From assembly GCA_013115135.1 (NCBI GenBank), contig JABANP010000326.1:1-58149 (forward strand): a stretch of 58,149 nucleotides of DNA. The letters are read 5' to 3'. Made by a program: the position numbers and the translations under genes. This DNA comes from Perkinsus olseni. Its lineage: Eukaryota; Perkinsozoa; Perkinsida; Perkinsidae. The notes under the pieces were generated by a model that was not told where the DNA came from, made no database searches, and was given only the letters and a program-made list of their open reading frames with translations. Position 1 is the first letter of the stretch; each line of letters opens with the position of its first letter. Shown one piece after another: positions 9,934-20,580 of this stretch.

Positions 9934-11627
9934 CACTAACTAGACAAGCAAAGGAACTGCGACCAAGGGCGAATCGCGACGGCGAACTAACGTCGATAGA
10001 GCTACCACGGAGAGAAACCGTCCATAATCACGGAGCAATTTCCAAAAGTTTGGGGGAGTGGAGTGGCAACAGGAGTTTGCATCGCGCGAGCTGCACAACC
10101 GGATCTTCCAGCAGGACACTGGGTCACACCAACGCCGGGACATTCACTCTGTACACTCATCCCGCCGAGCCTTCGCCAGTCGAAAAGGCGCGACTGAACA
10201 TTGGCCGAGACTCCCTGCTTCGTTGAATGAAAGCTAGTCTTTCCGTGCGCGGGGCACTGCTATTCCATTCGGGTGACGTCGGACTTCTTCCTTGATGCAA
10301 TTGCCGCGACTCAAACACACCATTGTAGTAGGGATACGAGATGGCAACCCAAGCGAGAGCTGATGTAGCGATCTGTGACTGCTTGTTTGAACAAGATGGG
10401 GGCTCTGTTTCCCGAGCTGCGCTACAACTGTCACACTCGACCCACGGCACACTGCCCGCCGAACGTTACTTGGCTATGCCAACAGGTTGACCTTCCGGGG
10501 CGGACAACAGGAGGGAATCATTCCATCGGCTAATGGCAGGCGAGTCCCTTGAGAAGAGGGAGAAGTGAGAACAGCGAGTCTCAACGACCGCCATATTAGA
10601 AGAAAAACAACACTCCAGTCCGGCTCCGTGTGCCATTCCGAATGGCATTCGCCACAGTCCTGATAGCATCAAGTTGGTGCGTCAGTGGTGTCTGTCAGTG
10701 AGTGACACAGTGGATAACACTAGGCTAGTAGAACTAGCATCCCCTGTGAGGTATAATAATAGGGTCCGATGATCGAACCCGAAGATCGAACTTCGTGCTT
10801 AAGGAGACCGAATAGCTGCAGTGAAACTTCAACGTTCCAAAGGGTGGTGGTGTGCACAGTGTGTGGCTCTGATCCGCTCGATACTCATCAGTGTCACCGC
10901 TGGAAAGGCGGATGCCTGTGCTTGCTGACCAAATACTAGCTAGCGGCCACGACTGCTCGATAGGACAGGATGGAACTGCCCGACTCCATGCCCGGCCTCG
11001 GTCGAGTCAGCAGTCCCTAGTATCTTACCGCCACATCCAGGGACCGGAGGACTGGGTCGAGTCAACAGTCTCTAGTATCCTACCTCCACATCCAGGGAGC
11101 GGAGGGCTGGGTCGACTCAGCAGTCTCTAGTATCCTACCTCCACATCCAGAGACCAGAGGGCTCGGTCGAGCTCGTGACCGCCGTCATCACGTCTACAAC
11201 GTGTCATAAATCCCTCTTCTACTGGAGCCCTTCTCATCTACCGCATCACTCCCACACATACGTGTAACACGAAGGCAAAGAGGAGCTTGTGAGATCCATC
11301 CTGAAGATATAGCTAGTGCCCAGACTACCCTGCACGCATAAACACGAGCGGAGCGTAGCTAGCTATAGCAGTGGGCTCCATTGAAGCACCGCGAGCTTGA
11401 TCACAGCGTTCACCGCGCACAACCTTCGAGCGCGTATGGTTTCTGCTTGGTAGTCCCCCCCCCTTTAGCTCATCCGTTCAGCTGCGGGCACCACCCACCA
11501 TCGGAGTGGACTTGCAACACAAAACCAAAACGACGAGTAGCGTAAACTGAGGACATAAGCAAGACTCGGTAAAACACTGTCAGTGACTGGAGGAACTGCA
11601 AGGGGATCGGTTTGTGAAGCAGTGGCA
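9934..11627. other. Spacer between the LicD-like genes
   Basis: No credible gene is visible. The stretch contains the 55-bp tandem repeat at 11001-11165 and otherwise unique sequence. It is probably the intergenic part of the tandem duplication that produced the two LicD-like genes, although no long similarity between the two upstream regions was noticed. Confidence 0.4.
11001..11165. repeat. Three-copy 55-bp tandem repeat
   Basis: Three imperfect 55-bp units begin at 11001, 11056 and 11111, each GTCGA(G/C)TCA(A/G)CAGTC followed by CTAGTATC(C/T)TACC and a CCACATCCAG(G/A)GA block. A fourth start (GTCGAG) is seen at 11166. Confidence 0.85.
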
Positions 11628-12771
11628 CTACTCGATGACAAACTCCTGGGTAGAATCATCAGCTCGCTTGGGGAGCGCGTACCCAGCACGGCGGCGTTTA
11701 ACGAAACATCGGTATAATTTCGGAATGCATACACAGGCTAAGATCGCAACGATCACGACTGCAACGAACCACCATAGAGTGGTGTGTCTCCCGGGCTGTT
11801 GCACCGCTGTTGGGCTGCTAGCGACCACAATGGACCAGTCATCCTCGAAGAGGGGGTTCTTCGGTACAGGGGCCATGTTCTTGATGTCGATGCCAGCGGG
11901 ATAGAGACGTCTCAGCACTCCTAAGGGGTCGTTGGGGACCTTCACTGATACTTTACCGAGCAGTGTGGAATCAGCAAGGGGGAACAAATCAGCCTCGGAG
12001 ATACATCCACGCGAGTAATACTTATTCTCAATGCACGCCCGAGGTGAAGGAACGATGGAATCGCAATGACAATCGGCGCCTTCACTGGACTCATGGTCGA
12101 GGAACCACAGATCGGTGTAGCACATACGATCCTCAGTCCCCGGCCAGTAGCCTTCAATTCTCAGCTCCTGGGCCTCACAACCCGAGAATGTATCCAAATC
12201 CCGACTAACACCACCATCGGTGACGGTGACGATGTGAAAGCCTCGAGGGAGTTCCGCGTCCACGGCCTGGGCGATGTTCTTAACACCACTACCCTTCGCA
12301 CGAAGAGCATCGAAGGTTGCATTGCACGACTCCTTCATAACGGCGACGTCACCATCAAAGTCCCAGGGTATAATACCGCCTTCATGACGATACCACCCCA
12401 GCAGGCTACCCCAAACGAGGAAGCTCTCACTCAACCCGACTCTGTCGAGAGCAGAGGTTAACGCCTCGGTGGCACTCGCGATGCACTCAAGATTTTGTTG
12501 TCGATTGGGAAGCCCCATAATTTGGTCATAGTTCAGACACTCCGAAGTGTTCAGAGTGACCGGATATGCCGGCCAGCTGGTGCCGACTCGGGCCGCCTCT
12601 ATTTTGCCTCGCGGGCAGAAGTATAGTCGGTCGAGGGGAGGGTTATCAAAGGAGAGTTGGGTAGAGACTTCGATGTCTAATTCTGCAGGAGTGGGAGTCG
12701 TGGTGGTCACGATATCGGCAAAAGTTGGTATGCATAGCAATAAAGCCGTGCAGGCATGCACAGGTAGCATT
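11628..12771 (-). CDS. LicD/fukutin-like nucleotidyltransferase-fold type I membrane protein, copy 2
   Basis: This paralogue of the 8830-9933 protein has the same plan. A signal peptide (MLPVHACTALLLCIPTFADI) leads into a short threonine-rich spacer. The LicD core follows, with FLVWGSLLGWYRHEGG and DFDGDVAV, then a cysteine-rich segment with ESSEGADCHCDS. A C-terminal transmembrane helix (TLWWFVAVVIVAILACVCI) precedes a basic tail. The central 375 nt (12199-12573) are almost identical to 9400-9774. The N-terminal leader, ectodomain C part and TM region have diverged clearly, which suggests gene conversion of the catalytic core. The ATG at 12771 gives the best signal peptide. The substrate is not predictable from sequence. 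Confidence 0.75.
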
Positions 12772-12893
12772 AGGAAATAATTACACAATCAAAAAACCTA
12801 GGAAGAAGGGTCGGTAACGTCATGCTCCCTCAACTCGAAACACGGGTGGCGAAGAGAAACCATTTACGTTGGTAGGATTAGTAGTAGTTTACG

Positions 12894-15800
12894 TTAGAGG
12901 AGATTAGTGCCGACCTGAGCAGGAAAAACGATGGGACCAGGATTTGAACTCGCGTGCTTGCCGAGTACCCCATGCATCTTGACATCTTTCACCACTCCGC
13001 CACACATGCCGCTGACGACGTTCTTCAACACCCAAGCATAATTGGGCACGACCAAATCCTCGCTGACCGCCAAATGCTGCATTCCCCCTGCCAACTGCTT
13101 CCTCGTCGCCACGCTAGCTGCAGGCCTCCACTTGATACCCATGATAGACCCGCGAGCGCCGCACAGGAACACTCCGACCGAACCAAAGTGTCGAGCGCAC
13201 TGCTGCTGCAGTAGCGATACATCCACCTTATTCTTAACCAGCGTGATGACCACGTCCAAGGAGGAAAGATTCTCCGATGGAAGAGGTCGGAGTATCCGTT
13301 TCCAACTAGCGGTCAACGCATGCTTGAGTGAAGCTGACGCAAGAGAAGCCATTCGCTGACATAGAGCGTTGCTTGGAGTACGGACCTGACGAGAAGACCC
13401 CCGGTTCGAACCCCTGGTGAAGGCATTTAAACGTACCAAAAGACAGTGGGGGTCGAGGCGACTGCTAATCCACATCCTAGGTCGCGTCGAGATGGGAACG
13501 GCCTCGTAACAAGTTTGCAATTTCTCTAGTAGTCGTTGGGATTCTTCGGACCCCTCCTCTTCCTCCTCGCCAGGAGTCAACGACTGGAGCAGGAAACTGA
13601 GAGCATAAATGACGAAAAAGAGAGCTGGGGGGATTCGAACTCGGGACCTTACATTGGTCGCTGGCTGGCATGCCAATTCTCGATCAACTTCAACCAGAGT
13701 AGCACTGCAGTGTGCGGAGACTGAGGATTCTGGTTGACGACCACATGCCTGACATAAATCTTGCTGTCCTTAACATCACTTGCATTTCCTCAAACTACAT
13801 CATGCTCAGCTCGGCAAAGTTGTCGAGATCAACTCCTTTCAAGAGCAGGCGCTTATCCAGCCATCGCTTCGCTGCTCGAATAGCCGGCGCTAGACACTAA
13901 ACAGGATGGCGGTGAGGCCCCCAGTTCAAACCCCAGAGGCGACATTTTTCCGCCATTTACCGGATATAATGCAGTCATGGAGTGAATCCAATTCCTGTGA
14001 GTCGGCTCGTACCACAGAGTTCGCAATGGAGAGAAATGCTCCCAATCTGAATTCGAGAAACGACTCCAGCGAGATTCGAACCAGATATCTCCTCACCCAT
14101 CCTCTGCTTATTTGGACTGGTGGTAGTCGCTGCTGTAGCCAACTGGACAACCTATCAACCCATCAACCGTAAGACCCTGGTTCGATCCCTCCATCCTTCA
14201 CCTAGACCCACCTCTTCTCTGTGCCACATCCTGCATCGATAGGTCACCCGTCGACCACCGACGTGCACGTCCATGAAGGGGTTCTCAGTAGCCGATATAT
14301 TAACATCAGAGAAATCCTCCGTTACCAACAGCCCCTCCCGGAGCTTCAGGAGCAAGGCCAGCTTAGTGTCAATAATCGCCTGGGGCTGACAAGAGAGTAA
14401 AGAGGATTGAGAAATAGCAAGATTGCAAGATGGCAAGAGTTGATCAACCTTGATCGTTATATCTTCGACAGTTTATTCCTCAGGTAGCGAAACGATCGTT
14501 ATACAGTTTCAAATGCTCGGCTGACGAGCAGTGGTAGGGATATCCTATTTACCTTCGACGGCCACGCGGAATTGGACTCGACCTCAATGACGACCTCCAG
14601 CAGACCAGAAATGCTCGAACTTTCTTGACTGATGGAGGTGTAGCTGAACGCTGGATCACCTGGGGAGTATCCATCACTCTCGTCCGGACGACCCGGGTTC
14701 GATTCCCATGCCCCACTTACTGGGACGCACATCCTTGATCGCCAAGGGAATATCTTCCATCCCTTGCAGAGCACTGCGTAGGAGCTCGAAGTTACGCCAA
14801 AGATTCCTAATATGATATCCAGAGTATCATCACATATCTTAGGTTGAAGCTCCAACCTGTCAGCTGGCCTCAATCCCGAAATGTGACCCAACGGTGTCAC
14901 ATAAAGATCACCATAAGATATCTCATGATGCTCCAAGATATGCCTCTGAGAGGTTAACCTATCCGACCCCTGCATGACAAGAAGTATCTTACAATGATCT
15001 GCCCCTCGACAGATTCATCATCTGCTCCATTCCAAACACAGCATTCAAGCATCGTGCCATCCTTGAACCGTCTCAGCTCAGACTTCGGACCCCACAGCTC
15101 GCCTAACAGCATTCACCCCCCTACAATCTTCGCTGTGCGCAAGATACGCCTTACGCCATGCTTCAGCCTCTTCTGCCTTGGGCGATGGACCCTTATCCAA
15201 CAGCCGACCAGTATGCTCACTGTTCAATATGCCTGAGAAGAATAAAGCGCTCGCCCTCGTGATCGATTACGATAATGCCCCGATATGTTCATCGAAACAA
15301 CAAAGGAGCTAGAGCTTTACCCTCCTACCTCCTATGGTGACCGTTCCCTTCCCTAATGACCTTCTCACAGCCAAAGACTTCAACCGGTCATTAAGCGCGC
15401 GCCCGAGTAATCGATTCACTCTCTCCTCCATTCGGCGACTCTCTAGGAAAGTTCCGTCCATAGGCAACGTTATCGCGAAATCCCAGCGGAGCCTGAGGCT
15501 CTTGCCCGAGCTGAAAATACAAAAATCTCAGGCGTGCGCGAGAGGAGAATCTTTCCTTGACCGCTGCGCCGCGAAATTCCCTTACTACTTCTCGCCAAAC
15601 ACTTCCATAAAAGGATCAGCTTCTTTAGGGTCATCGAGTAACTAACATGATCGTCGGCAATCGATAAAGATACGCTACGAGGTATCTTACTACCTCCAGA
15701 GAATGTTTAGCAGCGAGACCGACCTCACCGATGGTCACCAAGCTCACTCGCCAGAAGATATTATAGGCCCGATCGAAGCCCGAGAAAAGTTGAGCCTGAA

Positions 15801-18099
15801 GAAACGATAAAATGGGTTCCAGAAAAGCGATCCGCAGTGGCAGTAAAATTTGGAAGTAAGAAGCCAACGCCGACATAGTCCGTAACTTCGGTACCAGCCG
15901 GCCGACAGCAAGCAGGCACTACTGCGATCCGCCCTCTGTGCTGAGTCCACGATGCAGGTTCGATAACGACCGAGGAATGGGCCGCCACTCAGTGGTGATC
16001 GCACACGCGTAAACGAACGAGTCGAAACACGAAGAGACCAGAGGCCTCCCTAATGATGAAGGTCCCGAGTTCGAATCCCACGGATGACGACACATTGAAC
16101 TTCAAACTAATTACCGAGTCGGAACGATCAGGGATCGAACGTTCTTCCTTCTCCTGGGACCCCATGACCAGGGCATTCGAATTCCAATCGGTCGAAGATA
16201 AAAGCACCTGACAAGTTCATCAGGCAGCAAAGATTTGCGTAAGGTTGACCTAACATGTATCTTGCAAGCATGCAAGATACGCTCCAGCCCCTATTACAAG
16301 TGCGAGCTTGAATATCTGATACGCACTAGTGGACTGCGGCAAGCTTGAGGATGATATGACGTGATCGATAACAACAGCAAGATGGTATCTACGTGCAAGA
16401 TGCATGGATCGAACCCACGCCTTCGGCATGATAACCAATCAAGACAACCATTAGACTATTCTCCCACTACTACCCCGCCAAACCAGCATTCTCCTCCCCG
16501 TCTCTCCTATAAAGGAATCCCCTTTGATACGCCCAAATCTTCAACAACGTCACAGCCTTCGCGTAAGCCGGATGGCTCTCGCCACTCTCGCTCGCAGAGG
16601 AGCTCGAACGTATCCAAATATCTTCCGCAACCTCTGAGTTGTATCTGAAAGATACCCCCGTGGAAACCTTCGCTGTGCGCTACAGTGAACAGTATCCCCC
16701 CGCCATTACAGTGGAGTCGGTTGCTCGCCATCATGACCATCAATACGATAACAGTTTCGCTCCAAACCAAGTCTCGCCAGCCAGCTGGACTCGGGTCCGG
16801 AGATCGCTGTGGGATCGGTACCATCACCAATGCACGGGAGAAGCCTTATCACCCATGTAGACCCAATCGGGCATACCTGGCACGACCTCAGCTCAACCTA
16901 CTTTGTATCTTGCGAGCTTCAACCGCAGATACTACCTCGACAATGGGCTTGGCGTGATCCCCACAAAGGTACCCAATCTTCAACTCAACTTTCGAGCCAT
17001 CCATGATCTCCTTCAGCTGCCTCAACAACTCTCCCACATATGCATTACCTACAGCGTTGAGGAATTCCAAGATCCTTCGAGACTGCAAGATTCCTACGTT
17101 TGTTCAGATAGCGACCATTCAGATAATCCTTACTCTGCAAGCACTTTGCCGGAATCACAACCTGTATAATCCAAGCCATGAACATGCGCGCCAATACCAC
17201 TCCTTCCCCAAATCTCACCCCCACGTCCACGGCCAATCTCGGCTTGGCGCACGCCTTCTTCGAATAGCTGCCGATGACCGTCACCTCCTCAGGCGTGTAA
17301 AACACGAAATCATGCTGTTGTTGACTCGGAAAGAAATAAAGATCGGGAAATTTCTGCGGAAAAAACCATCACTCACCCAAACTCCGCGACGCCCACCCGT
17401 ACTACCTCTTCAAAGCTGCTTCCCAAGTCCTTCTCTTGCGTCTTTTTCACGCTGCTCACCACCTGAGGGGATGACACCTCACCGACACTCTATCATAGCT
17501 TGAAGAGCATATAATAATCTGTAACCGTGAACTGAACTATCTACTCTCAATAACCCCTCAATTATGAACCACGATTCCATTACTTCAAAATAAATGATCC
17601 AAGCGAAAGGGATGAGATCTACTTTGACGCGACCGAATCAAAAGGGGATGTGAGGGTCTTGTAGGCGTGAAGGGAAGGGGTCAATAGACTGCTGCCCTCC
17701 TGAATTTCGGTGACTCTTCCAGGATTCAATTTAACATGTGCAAGACGGTCCACGGACAGCCACGAATCTCAGGAGAAGCAGTCCACCAAACACCCGGAAA
17801 AGTTCAAAAACTGTCTCCAAGCGAAAAGAGCTATCAGGCGGGCCGACTCCCATACAAAACAATACTGCATCTCCACATCCGGTAAGCATTTAGTCGACAA
17901 CAGTTACCTCCTTCACCATCCTGGACAGTTTGTTGAGTTTGCCCCAATTTGGCGCTGACGATGAGAGTAACTCCTCCAGTTGCAACCGGAGAAGATTGGA
18001 CCTGAATGACCAGCTGCTGTAGACGGGTAATGTTAGCTCTTCGACGAGAGGGGCAAAATAATAGCGATATCATTTTGACGGACTAAAAGAGGGCTCCAT
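12894..18099 (-). CDS. UTP22: Utp22/NRAP (NOL6) homologue, small-subunit processome protein, at least 14 exons
   Basis: Utp22/NRAP works in nucleolar pre-rRNA processing within the UtpC module. Exons on the minus strand read in family order. They include SNLLRLQLEELLSSSAPNW (N-terminal helix), FYTPEEVTVIGSYSKKACAK, KDYLNGRYLNKRRNLA, YNSEVAEDIW with HPAYAKAVTLLKIWAYQRGF, STSAYQIFKLAL, VNRLLGRALNDRLKSLA, and LLDKGPSPKAEEAEAW joined to ELWGPKSELRRFKDGTMLE. Next come RHILEHHEIS, ELLRSALQGMEDIPLAI, VVIEVESNSAWPSK, QAIIDTKLALLLKLREG and AAKRWLDKRLLLKG. The C-terminal end is FGSVGVFLCGARGSIMGIKW (stop 12894-12896). Introns are GT-AG; examples are 23 nt (about 17365), 52 nt (about 15130) and 65 nt (about 16680). 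Longer introns near 13.4, 13.7, 14.1, 14.7, 16.0 and 16.4 kb contain tRNA-like sequences. The start at 18099 (MEPSF plus a 45-nt intron) is tentative. Confidence 0.85.
12930..13012 (-). other. tRNA-like sequence overlapping the Utp22 3' end
   Basis: Read on the minus strand, GGCGGAGTGGTGAAAG (a class II tRNA A-box style D arm) is followed 45 nt later by GAGTTCAAATCC (B box). The acceptor and T stems do not pair well, so this is a degraded or tRNA-derived sequence. It overlaps the last 40 or so codons of the Utp22 reading frame. Confidence 0.4.
13624..13705 (-). other. tRNA-like sequence in a Utp22 intron
   Basis: The minus strand carries GAGTTCGAATCCCCCC (B box) about 50 nt downstream of CTGGTTGAAGTTGATCG. 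It lies between the exon encoding AAKRWLDKRLLLKG and the exon starting FLLQSLTPGEEEEE, so it is intronic and in the gene's sense orientation. Confidence 0.4.
14108..14200 (+). other. tRNA-like sequence in a Utp22 intron (antisense)
   Basis: On the plus strand TGTAGCCAACTGGACAA (A-box match) is followed by CCTGGTTCGATCCC (B-box match) about 45 nt later. It lies in the Utp22 intron after the exon ending CRMWHREE, opposite to the gene. A second B box (minus strand, 14070-14082) lies next to it. Confidence 0.45.
14633..14717 (+). other. tRNA-Trp-like sequence in a Utp22 intron (antisense)
   Basis: The plus strand has TGTAGCTGAACGCTGGATCA (A-box region), a GAGT-ATCCATC-ACTC hairpin whose loop would place CCA as anticodon, then CCGGGTTCGATTCCC (B box). 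The acceptor ends do not pair and two T-stem pairs are lost, so it is probably a tRNA-derived element rather than a working tRNA. It starts 3' of the GTAAGTGG donor of a Utp22 intron, in antisense. Confidence 0.45.
15128..15140 (-). repeat. Intron motif GCGCACAGCGAAG (Utp22)
   Basis: This 13-mer lies inside the 52-nt Utp22 intron between the exons encoding EAEAW and ELWGPK. That intron starts GTAAGGCGTATCTT, so it also contains the GTATCTT module. Other copies are at 16668-16680, 25001-25014 and 26361-26373. Confidence 0.75.
16257..16280. repeat. Perfect hairpin GTATCTTGCA / TGCAAGATAC
   Basis: Ten-base arms GTATCTTGCA and TGCAAGATAC flank the 4-nt loop AGCA. It lies in a Utp22 intron. The arms are extended versions of the GTATCTT/AAGATAC module found at several splice donors in the window. 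Confidence 0.85.
16395..16460 (-). other. tRNA-like sequence in a Utp22 intron (sense)
   Basis: The minus strand carries GAATAGTCTAATGGTTGTC, an A-box and D-loop like that of Asp/Glu/Gly tRNAs, and 25 nt later GGCGTGGGTTCGATCC (B box). It lies between the exon ending AYQRGF and the exon with STSAYQIFK. The anticodon arm is not clean, so no identity is assigned. Confidence 0.45.
16668..16680 (-). repeat. Intron motif GCGCACAGCGAAG (Utp22, second copy)
   Basis: Located in the 65-nt Utp22 intron between GEQPTP and YNSEVAED, about 25 nt before the TTTCAG acceptor. The exon frames on both sides fix this as intronic. Confidence 0.75.
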
Positions 18100-19064
18100 C
18101 TTTCTGAGGGGCACTATAGAATCAATTTTGTCATGAACAATCCTCGAGCTATGATACTCATCTCGGGACGTCCACCTTGACCACTAAGAGCTGCTAGAAC
18201 TAGTTCTCGGGCATCCCCATCTGATGCAGTTCACCGCAGTTCTGCAGTACCGCGGCGCCATGGCCTTTGGTAAGCCACGCCAAACGTGGCAGAATATCGA
18301 TTGCACTGCGCAACAAGTTCTTAGGCAAAGCACCTTTCACAATTTTCTTGGACCCATGCTGAACAGTGGACGCGACCGGTTGATATGACGTTACTGTATG
18401 GGCTACGCATGATACAATACCGGAACTTGAGCTCGTGAGTCGCTGTAGTAGAAATTGAATATGGCGTTGGATATTTCTGTCCCTTAGATCGCGTTGTCGA
18501 CCACAATTTTCAACAGGAAGAACAAGAACGGTGTATCTCTTCCCGTAGCATGCACTGGTCTGTGGCCTCCCCCCTATGACCTGTGCATCGTCCTGTTATC
18601 ATTGTTCTCCACAATCGCCTGGGCGACAGCCTCCGGGCCAGCGACGACGACAGGAGGCATAGAGGATGAAGGGTACCTCAACTACAACAACAGCTGCTCC
18701 TTCCGAGAGAGCGACCGGAGACGATCTGCACGCATGCACACCAAGCGCTGGAGAACAACACAAAGAGAACCGAATGGTCTATCAAGTGGCTGATGAGAGA
18801 GCGATCCAACAGATCATTATGACGAGCCCGGTAGGTTATGTTCATGATGTTCGTCGTTCATGATAAGAATGCCACTGCCCAGCCTTCACGACCGTATCTA
18901 GCAATCAGAGGCGATTCGTGTTAGGCCTCTCATGCTACGATGACGCTGACCGGCCGATCCGACGCGCGAAGCAAGGACGTCACACTTGCAATCTTGCTGT
19001 CTCTTGACATTCCTCAACGCGAAGTTGCGATCTCGGCATTTTAATCTGAGTTTGCTCCTACACA
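18100..19064. other. Intergenic stretch with one signal-peptide-like segment
   Basis: No full gene is supported. On the plus strand at about 18560-18660 a hydrophobic segment, CIVLLSLFSTIAWATA, precedes a short Thr/Gly-rich region. This resembles the beginning of the next gene (19065) and could be a relic or first exon of a related secreted protein. No downstream exons were resolved. Confidence 0.3.
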
Positions 19065-20281
19065 ATGATGATATTAATTCTGACCTTCCCCGTCAGTGTC
19101 GTAGCATACGGTGAAGGAGTGGTACACGCTGAGGGCCCGCCACCCTCACCCACCCCGCCCATCTTCCACCCTGCTGTGGAAATACAAAGTTCTTTCCCAA
19201 CGACCCGCACATCATCGACGGACACGAAGACGGTCACGGTGTAGTGTGGTCAGAGACCTCGGGACGGGAGGACGCTGCCAAGGTCGAAGCACGCTCATCA
19301 CGGAATGACGACGATCGGGACAGACGAGAATCTTCGGCGCTTGAGCTCCTCGAAAAGTTGAGGGCTCATCACGACGAGATAATTACCCGAGGGAATTACC
19401 AATTCACCCACGACGACGCTGACAGCATGGCCTTGGTGATTGACAGAATCCTGGGTCTGCTGGGGCACCTAGAAGAAGGGAGGGAGGAAGGCGTTCACAA
19501 CTCGGAGCTCCTATCGGCGCTGTGGGCCCTGCACGACCTACACCCGCAGCTGTTTGAGGCTGCTGTGGACGATCAGCATCGGGACTACCTCCATGCCTTG
19601 GCACAGGGTGGGAGCTTCATTGGGGACTACCATCTTGAAGGAGCCCCTCATCAGCAGGGGGAAGGCCGTGGACACGACAGAGCGGAAGAGACCAGCACAC
19701 AAGGCGTGGTGGTGGTTGAAGAAGCGGGAGAACAAAGTCAGAAAACCGAAACTGTCTCGGAAGTGGACGAACAGTCGACGCATAACGCCCCTATAGGGGA
19801 GGTATCGGCGGAGGGAGAGCACCTCTCTGTGGTGGGAAACCTCCTCACCCACGACCCTGATCACAGCAACGCTGAGTACGGAGCTGCCCACGCGATAGAA
19901 GTCATCTACCCGACAGTGAGACCCCGGCCTTGGCAGTTCACAAGCATGCCATTACTGTCAGACTCGACCCACCGTGTATGATGATGATCAGCAGCAGCCG
20001 CCACGACGACGACTGGTGGAGGACAGACTGCGAGGGCGGCCCTCGTCGGAGGCCGCCGTCCTTCTCGTCGTGCTGGTCAGAATCACCGCTATCTCTTCCC
20101 TTTATAGTTCGCGTTTTCAGGGGGCGTGATCGGCGGCAGCCTTGTATGCTACTACCTGCATCACCGAAAGCAGGGCCATCAGCGGTCATGGTCTTTGCCT
20201 CCCCATTGGATAGGGAAATGTCCAGGGATGTCCTGGACGACTTGTAGCCGACACATAAGTGTCCATCGTCATGAACTGTGA
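19065..20281 (+). CDS. Secreted-type single-pass membrane protein, four exons
   Basis: The ATG at 19065 starts a signal peptide (MMILILTFPVSVVAYGEG). A 68-nt intron beginning GTACACGC follows, and the frame then continues FFPNDPHIIDGHEDGHGVVW. A long acidic ectodomain includes ALELLEKLRAHHDEIITR and LLGHLEEGREEGVHNSELLS. An 85-nt intron ending at about 19993 leads to QQPPRRRLVEDRLRG. The transmembrane helix AAVLLVVL/FAFSGGVIGGSLVCYY is itself split by a 32-nt intron (about 20073-20104). It is followed by a short basic tail (HHRKQGHQR). Continuity of the helix across that junction supports the model. I recognise no family. The protein is probably at the cell surface or in the endomembrane system. 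Confidence 0.6.
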
Positions 20282-20580
20282 CGAAAAGATGCTGTCATTG
20301 ATCGGGGCTCTTGCGTTGACCAGTACGGCTGATACACAGTCATTCTAGTGAGGCGAAGTAAAGCACCCAAGCCCTATTGTGAGACAGACACGGTCTGCCT
20401 TAGGAGGGCGCCGCCCACAACCAAGCCACGAGGAAGTGTTCCATGGCTTTGTCGTACTTAGTCGAGTCGTACTGGAAATAGTCGTCGCCCTCTCGCCCCC
20501 TCCTAGAATCAGGCATTTAGAGAAGGACGCAGGCTGAAGAGGTTGGACCTCTTCACGCTCCTCTCGCCCCGGCTGAGCTC

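Noticed and set aside
16120..16150. GGGATCGAACG as a further tRNA-like B box
   Set aside because: It falls in the Utp22 exon reading EKEERSIPDRS and has no A box at the right distance.
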